Part shown: piece after piece, positions 60,016 through 64,000 of the stretch | Layout of the letters: each line of letters starts with the position of its first letter | How positions within the stretch are numbered: position 1 is the stretch's first letter | NCBI GenBank assembly: GCA_964446385.1 | Contig: CAYUOH010000009.1 | Span: forward strand, 1 to 64,000 | Length of the DNA: 64,000 bases | Direction: 5' to 3' | Source: CAYSRC01 sp964446385 | GTDB taxonomy: Bacteria; Bacillota; Clostridia; Oscillospirales; Ruminococcaceae | Translations under genes and position numbers: made by a program | Notes under the pieces: model-generated | Told to the model about the DNA's origin: nothing | Databases searched by the model: none | Seen by the model: only the letters and a program-made list of their open reading frames with translations

Positions 60016-61047
60016 ATGCAGAAAAGCGATTTTTATTACGAGCTGCCGACGGACAGAATTGCGCAGCATCACGCTGTACCCCGTGATTCGTCAAAAATGT
60101 TGAAGCTCGACAGGTTTACCGGCGAAATTAAGGACGATGTTTTCCGTAACGTTATCGATTATCTCAATCCGGGCGACGTTCTGGTTGTAAACAACAGCAA
60201 GGTTATTCCTGCAAGACTTTTCGGACGAAAGAACGGTGACGGTGCCGAATGTGAGGTTCTTCTACTAAGCAACATTGAAAACAATCTCTGGGATTGTATC
60301 GTCAAGCCCGGAAAGAGGCTGAAAGAAGGCAGCAGAATAGTATTTGCCGACGATTTCAGCGCGGTAGTCCGCAGTGTAGATGATGACGGAAACCGAATAG
60401 TCGATTTGGAGTATAGCGACGGTTATCAGAACGTTTACGAAGTATTGGACAAATACGGACATATGCCTGTGCCTCATTATATTACCGCTCCGCTTAATAG
60501 CAACGATGAATACCAGACTGTATACGCAGATATTCCTGGCAGTGCAGCCGCGCCGACCGCAGGACTTCATTTCACAGATGAACTTCTAGGTAAGATAAAA
60601 GCCAAGGGTATCAAAGTTGCGGAGGTTACTCTCCATGTCGGTCTTGGCACATTTAAGCCTGTAAAGGAAAACGACATTACAGACCACAAAATGCATTCTG
60701 AGGCGTTCATTATAGATGAGGAAACAGCTGACACTATTATTGAATGCAAACAGAACGGCGGGCGGGTAATCGGTGTTGGTACAACTTCATGCAGAACACT
60801 TGAAGCTGTTGCATCCAAATATGGCAAGGTAGTTCCATGTTATGAAAGTACCGATATCTTTATTTACCCCGGATACAAATTCAAGATACTGGACGGGCTT
60901 ATTACCAATTTTCATCTTCCCGAGAGTACGCTTATTATGCTTGTGTCGGCTTTTGCCGGATATGAGAAGACAATGAACGCATACAAATACGCTGTGAACA
61001 ACAATTACAGATTCTACAGTTTCGGCGATGCAATGCTTATTTTGTAA
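60016..61047 (+). CDS. queA: S-adenosylmethionine:tRNA ribosyltransferase-isomerase
   Basis: Moves the ribosyl part of SAM onto preQ1 in tRNA to give epoxyqueuosine. The 343-aa protein shows YELPTDRIAQHHAVPRD at the start, DVLVVNNSKVIPARLFG, the signature AAPTAGLHFT, VTLHVGLGTF, GVGTTSCRTLE, and LITNFHLPESTLIMLVSAFAG. The ATG at 60016 follows AGGGG; the frame upstream passes through the preceding terminator and is not coding. It is followed 12 bases later by tgt, the other queuosine enzyme. Confidence 0.95.
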   Translation: MQKSDFYYELPTDRIAQHHAVPRDSSKMLKLDRFTGEIKDDVFRNVIDYLNPGDVLVVNNSKVIPARLFGRKNGDGAECEVLLLSNIENNLWDCIVKPGKRLKEGSRIVFADDFSAVVRSVDDDGNRIVDLEYSDGYQNVYEVLDKYGHMPVPHYITAPLNSNDEYQTVYADIPGSAAAPTAGLHFTDELLGKIKAKGIKVAEVTLHVGLGTFKPVKENDITDHKMHSEAFIIDEETADTIIECKQNGGRVIGVGTTSCRTLEAVASKYGKVVPCYESTDIFIYPGYKFKILDGLITNFHLPESTLIMLVSAFAGYEKTMNAYKYAVNNNYRFYSFGDAMLIL

Positions 61048-61059
61048 ACGGAGTTAAAT

Positions 61060-62190
61060 ATGTATACTCTTTTAAAAACTTCCGAGAAATCACGGAGGGG
61101 ACAGTTCGAAACCAACCGGGGAACATTTCAGACACCTGCGTTTATGAATGTAGCCACTGTGGGTGCGATAAAGGGCGGATTATCCTCCGATGACCTGAAG
61201 AATATTGGATGTCAGGTAATGCTTACGAATACCTATCATATGCATTTGCGTCCGGGAGACAAGATCGTTCACGATATGGGCGGCCTGCCCGGTTTTACCG
61301 GATGGCAGGGGCCGTCGCTTACCGACAGTGGAGGATTTCAGGTTTTTTCACTTGCAAAGCTCCGTAAGATAACCGATGATGGCGTTGAATTTGCATCTCA
61401 TATCGACGGGCACAGGATATATATGAGACCGGAGGACAGTATGCGTATCCAGTCCAATCTGGGAAGCAGTATTGCCATGGCTTTTGATGAATGCGTCAAG
61501 AATCCTTCTACATATGATTATGTTAAAAAATCCTGTATCCGAACCACACAGTGGCTCGAGCGCTGCAAAGCCGAGCTTGATAATCTGAATAAACAGCCTG
61601 GTACGGTTAATCCCGGTCAGCTTCTTTTCGGAATCAATCAGGGGGGAACATATGACTATCTTCGTATTGAACACATGAAGGAAATCGCCGCACTTGACTG
61701 TGACGGTTACGCTATCGGAGGACTTGCCGTAGGTGAACCGACCGAAGAAATGTACCGCATTATTACAGAAGTCGAGCTGTATATGCCGAAAAATAAAATA
61801 CGTTATCTGATGGGGGTAGGCACTCCCTGCAATATTCTCGAGGGTGTAAAAAGGGGAGTGGATCTATTTGACTGCGTAATGCCTGCACGTAACGGGAGGC
61901 ATGGACATTTGTTTACAAAAAAAGGCGTTATAAATATAAACAATAAAAAATACGAGGAAGATCCTTCTCCTATAGATGACGAATGCGGCTGTCCTGTGTG
62001 TGAAAAATGGTCAAGGGCTTACCTACATCATCTTTTCAAAGCAGGGGAGATTCTCGGCTTGCGCTTCGCGGTAATACATAATCTGTATTTCTATAACCAC
62101 CTGATGTTTGAAATCAGGGAAGCACTTGACAACGGCACATTCGAAGATTATTGCGCAAAATATATCAATGTGCTGGATAACAGGATATAA
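61060..62190 (+). CDS. tgt: tRNA-guanine transglycosylase
   Basis: Exchanges G34 for preQ1 in tRNAs with GUN anticodons, the step before QueA. The 376-aa protein has a TIM barrel with the first catalytic Asp in LTDSGGFQVFS, MAFDECV, GINQGG, GGLAVGEP, and the nucleophile Asp in LFDCVMPARNGRHG. The zinc site is CGCPVCEKWSRAYLHH (Cys-x-Cys-x2-Cys plus His). Full length. It forms the classical queA-tgt-yajC order, though yajC has its own promoter here. Confidence 0.97.
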   Translation: MYTLLKTSEKSRRGQFETNRGTFQTPAFMNVATVGAIKGGLSSDDLKNIGCQVMLTNTYHMHLRPGDKIVHDMGGLPGFTGWQGPSLTDSGGFQVFSLAKLRKITDDGVEFASHIDGHRIYMRPEDSMRIQSNLGSSIAMAFDECVKNPSTYDYVKKSCIRTTQWLERCKAELDNLNKQPGTVNPGQLLFGINQGGTYDYLRIEHMKEIAALDCDGYAIGGLAVGEPTEEMYRIITEVELYMPKNKIRYLMGVGTPCNILEGVKRGVDLFDCVMPARNGRHGHLFTKKGVININNKKYEEDPSPIDDECGCPVCEKWSRAYLHHLFKAGEILGLRFAVIHNLYFYNHLMFEIREALDNGTFEDYCAKYINVLDNRI

Positions 62191-62192
62191 TA

Positions 62193-62221
62193 TTGATTTA
62201 TGAACGTCAAATATGTATAAT
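62193..62221 (+). promoter_or_regulatory. Promoter of yajC
   Basis: TTGATT (62193-62198), a 17-base spacer and TATAAT (62216-62221). Confidence 0.72.
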
Positions 62222-62256
62222 TAACAGAACGTTGAATTTAAAAGGAGTCTCTGAAA

Positions 62257-62595
62257 ATGAGTATATTTAATCAGGTTCTTGCCCTTGAAGGTGAAGCCAC
62301 AACAACATCCGGCGTACTCGGTGGCGGTATGTGGACGTGGGTTGTCATGGCTATTTTCCTGGGCGGTATGTACTTTCTCATGATTCGCCCGCAGAACAAG
62401 CGTGACAAGGAACAGCGCGAGATGCGCAGCAATGTTGAGATCGGTGACGGCGTTACCACAATCGGCGGTATTATAGGCCGTGTTGTAAGTATAAAGGACG
62501 AAACAATTCTTTTGGAAACCGGCTCCGACCGTGTAAAGATCAGATTACAGAAATGGGCTATCCAATCCGTCGAAAAGCTAAAGCTTGACGAGTAA
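62257..62595 (+). CDS. yajC: Preprotein translocase subunit YajC
   Basis: A small single-span membrane protein associated with SecDF-YidC in secretion. Of 112 residues, about 25-45 form the membrane helix (WVVMAIFLGGMYFLMIRPQ), ending in the typical RPQNKRDKEQ motif; the cytoplasmic part has IGDGVTTIGGIIGRVVSI. The secD/secF genes that often follow are absent; a terminator and a repair gene come instead. AAGGAG precedes the start. Confidence 0.93.
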   Translation: MSIFNQVLALEGEATTTSGVLGGGMWTWVVMAIFLGGMYFLMIRPQNKRDKEQREMRSNVEIGDGVTTIGGIIGRVVSIKDETILLETGSDRVKIRLQKWAIQSVEKLKLDE

Positions 62596-62608
62596 TCATT
62601 GACTGTTT

Positions 62609-62646
62609 CAGCCTGCGCCGTCTTTTACGGCGCAGGCTGTTTGTTT
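62609..62646 (+). terminator. Terminator of yajC
   Basis: CAGCCTGCGCCG, a 7-base loop and CGGCGCAGGCTG, followed by TTTGTTTT. Confidence 0.92.
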
Positions 62647-62659
62647 TGAGCAGGTAATA

Positions 62660-63343
62660 ATGAGTAATTTTAAAATAACAGATAAACTATTTGAAATGAA
62701 AGACAGTGAATACGCCGCTTTTCAGGCGAAACTGACTCCGGGCATTCTTCGTGAGTCATTTATCGGGGTGCGTGTTCCTGAGATTCGAAAACTGGCAAAA
62801 GTGTACTTTAAAGATGACGAAGCCGGGTTGTTCATTAAGAAACTGCCTCACGATTATTATGATGAGAATATGCTGCACGGTCTTTTAATTTCCGAAATAG
62901 AGGATTACGTTGAGTGTGTTAATTCTGTGGATGCTTTTCTTCCGTTTGTAGACAACTGGGCTGTTTGTGATACTATGTCCCCTAAAATATTCAGGAAACA
63001 CAGAGCGGAACTTCTTGCCGAAATCAGCCGCTGGATTTCGTCTGACAGAACATATACCTGTCGCTTCGGGATAGAAATGCTTATGAACCATTATCTCGAT
63101 GAGTATTTCCAAGAGGAATATCTTGAACTTCCGGCCGCTGTCCGTCGTGATGAGTATTACGTCAACATGATGGTAGCATGGTATTTTGCCACGGCTCTTG
63201 CGAAACAGTGGGATGCGACTGTTCAGTATCTTGATGACAGACGCCTTGATATTTGGGTACATAACAAAACCATCCAGAAAGCTCGCGAAAGCTACCGCAT
63301 AAAACCTGAACAAAAGGAATATCTTAAAAGTCTGAAAATATAA
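62660..63343 (+). CDS. DNA alkylation repair protein (AlkD-like HEAT repeats)
   Basis: A 227-aa all-helical protein of the AlkD family, whose members excise bulky or positively charged alkylated bases using HEAT-like repeats. It shows the family pattern: GVRVPEIRKLAK, then ENMLHGLLI, FVDNWAVCDTMSPKIF with the conserved Trp-Asp pair, RFGIEMLMNHYL, and VAWYFATALAKQWD, whose Trp and Asp fit the AlkD base-contact region. No signal peptide. It is first of a run with the DUF1294 gene and the prolyl-tRNA editing gene. Confidence 0.85.
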   Translation: MSNFKITDKLFEMKDSEYAAFQAKLTPGILRESFIGVRVPEIRKLAKVYFKDDEAGLFIKKLPHDYYDENMLHGLLISEIEDYVECVNSVDAFLPFVDNWAVCDTMSPKIFRKHRAELLAEISRWISSDRTYTCRFGIEMLMNHYLDEYFQEEYLELPAAVRRDEYYVNMMVAWYFATALAKQWDATVQYLDDRRLDIWVHNKTIQKARESYRIKPEQKEYLKSLKI

Positions 63344-63356
63344 CCGGAGTTTCAGT

Positions 63357-63617
63357 ATGCTTAAACTTTTCATAGCGTATCTGGTATTCATGTCGTTTTC
63401 TGAAACGGTACTTTATAAGGTTGACAAGGAACGCTCGAAAAGAGGAGTCTGGCGTGTTAAAGAAAGCGCGCTTCTCATTATCGCCCTGCTCGGGGGAGCA
63501 GCAGGGGCGTTGCTTGCAATGAATCTTTTTCATCACAAGACCAGACACTGGTATTTCTGGACCGTGAATCTAGTCGGCCTGTTTTTGCAGTTATTTATTA
63601 TTTGGAGGTTGATATGA
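63357..63617 (+). CDS. DUF1294 family small membrane protein
   Basis: An 86-aa protein with three predicted membrane helices (about 1-18, 36-56 and 66-86) and the family sequence KVDKERSKRGVWRVKESALL, where DUF1294 proteins have a D-K-x2-A-x5-R-x-P-E-x2-L-type signature, then GGAAGALLAMNLFHHKTRHWYF. Function unknown. Its stop codon overlaps the next gene's ATG (ATGA). Confidence 0.82.
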   Translation: MLKLFIAYLVFMSFSETVLYKVDKERSKRGVWRVKESALLIIALLGGAAGALLAMNLFHHKTRHWYFWTVNLVGLFLQLFIIWRLI

Positions 63618-64000
63618 GTTTATCAGTAGAAGAGAGAAGACCGCTCTCCTGCAGTGACAAACCGTCAAAAGAAATCCGTTGCTATGAATTCCTTGACCGT
63701 CTTGGTATAAAGTACTGGCGCTGCAATCATCCAGTGGCCGAAACTATGGAAAAGATTATCGATGTTGAGAAAACACTTGGCATCAAGGTGTGCAAGAATC
63801 TCTTTCTCTGCAACAGACAGCATACTCAATTTTATCTTCTGATGATGCCCGGATGCAAAAAGTTTATGACAAAAGAGCTTAGTTCTCAGCTCGGATGTGC
63901 GAGGTTGAGCTTTGCCGGGGCTGAATATATGGAAAAGTACCTTGACATTACCCCAGGTTCTGTGAGTGTTCTTGGACTGATAAATGACAGAGACAACAGC
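63614..64000 (+). CDS. Prolyl-tRNA editing protein (ProX/YbaK-like), 3' end outside window
   Basis: The first 129 codons of a trans-editing enzyme that hydrolyses mischarged Ala-tRNA(Pro). The start is clear (ATGA overlap with the DUF1294 gene, GGAGG upstream). After a lead of about 20 residues the domain begins CYEFLDRLGIKYWRCNHPVAETMEK, then KNLFLCNRQHTQFYLLMMP with the Lys expected for tRNA-end binding, and ends in the window at SVLGLINDRDN. The rest lies beyond 64000. This reading frame was translated directly from the sequence. Confidence 0.88.
   Translation, partial: MSLSVEERRPLSCSDKPSKEIRCYEFLDRLGIKYWRCNHPVAETMEKIIDVEKTLGIKVCKNLFLCNRQHTQFYLLMMPGCKKFMTKELSSQLGCARLSFAGAEYMEKYLDITPGSVSVLGLINDRDNS

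Noticed and set aside
1..64000. CRISPR array, insertion sequence or transposase, rRNA operon
   Set aside because: I saw no regular repeat-spacer pattern, no transposase motifs with terminal inverted repeats and no 16S/23S/5S sequence in the window.

Overview
The window is a chromosomal segment of a Gram-positive anaerobe-type bacterium, most likely class Clostridia of the Bacillota. Supporting signs are the sepF/divIVA division genes, a miaB-ymcA-like-mutS-mutL-miaA operon, a class A RNase P RNA, a TPP-riboswitch-controlled thiT, DnaD/DnaI-type primosome genes, and the NifU-like/GGGtGRT/TSCPD trio. Genes are closely packed, start mostly from strong AGGAGG-type ribosome sites, and are preceded by sigma-A-type promoters with 16-18 base spacers. 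I cannot name the genus.

Layout. 0-3 kb: the 3' end of a tRNA, murD and a PLP-lyase-like gene. 3.1-9.4 kb: an oppBCDF-oppA peptide ABC transporter operon with its own extended -10 promoter and a structured leader. 9.4-11.5 kb: rnpB (minus strand) and gdhA driven from back-to-back promoters with overlapping -35 boxes, then tRNA-Arg and tRNA-His. 11.6-19.8 kb: an accessory region beside tRNA-His. It holds a tyrosine integrase, a CI-like repressor, an ImmA-like protease, a truncated second repressor, a zeta-toxin-like kinase and an AT-richer cassette: PAS-GGDEF-HD-GYP (N-terminally truncated), corrinoid protein, UroD-fold methyltransferase and a DUF1638-like/GGDEF protein. 20-31 kb: aldo/keto reductase, the uvrB-uvrA-yhhN operon, a PpiC-like foldase and an SseB-like protein. 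29.4-36.9 kb: the miaB/ymcA-like/mutS/mutL/miaA operon, which joins tRNA A37 modification with mismatch repair. 36.9-42.7 kb: an HlyD-like adaptor, sepF, divIVA, lspA, an rluD-like gene, a Cof-type HAD phosphatase and birA. 42.7-47 kb: a histidine phosphatase, an XRE regulator and secA. 47-49.2 kb: the NifU-like/GGGtGRT/TSCPD cluster. 49.5-54.5 kb: dnaD/dnaI, thiT with a TPP riboswitch, and ogg-GH25-nth. 54.5-64 kb: rlmB, a degenerate P-type-ATPase-like membrane protein, a divergent EF-G paralogue, queA-tgt (queuosine), yajC, an AlkD-like gene, a DUF1294 gene and a partial prolyl-tRNA editing gene.

Most of the window is housekeeping. The strongest candidates for undescribed biology are: (i) the corrinoid/methyltransferase cassette flanked by cyclic-di-GMP enzymes, whose methyltransferase lacks the usual zinc cysteines; (ii) the NifU-like/GGGtGRT/TSCPD trio; (iii) a P-type-ATPase-like protein that has lost the DKTGT motif; and (iv) an EF-G paralogue that has lost its NKxD motif and catalytic histidine. 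All functional statements rest on reading motifs by eye; no database search was run.
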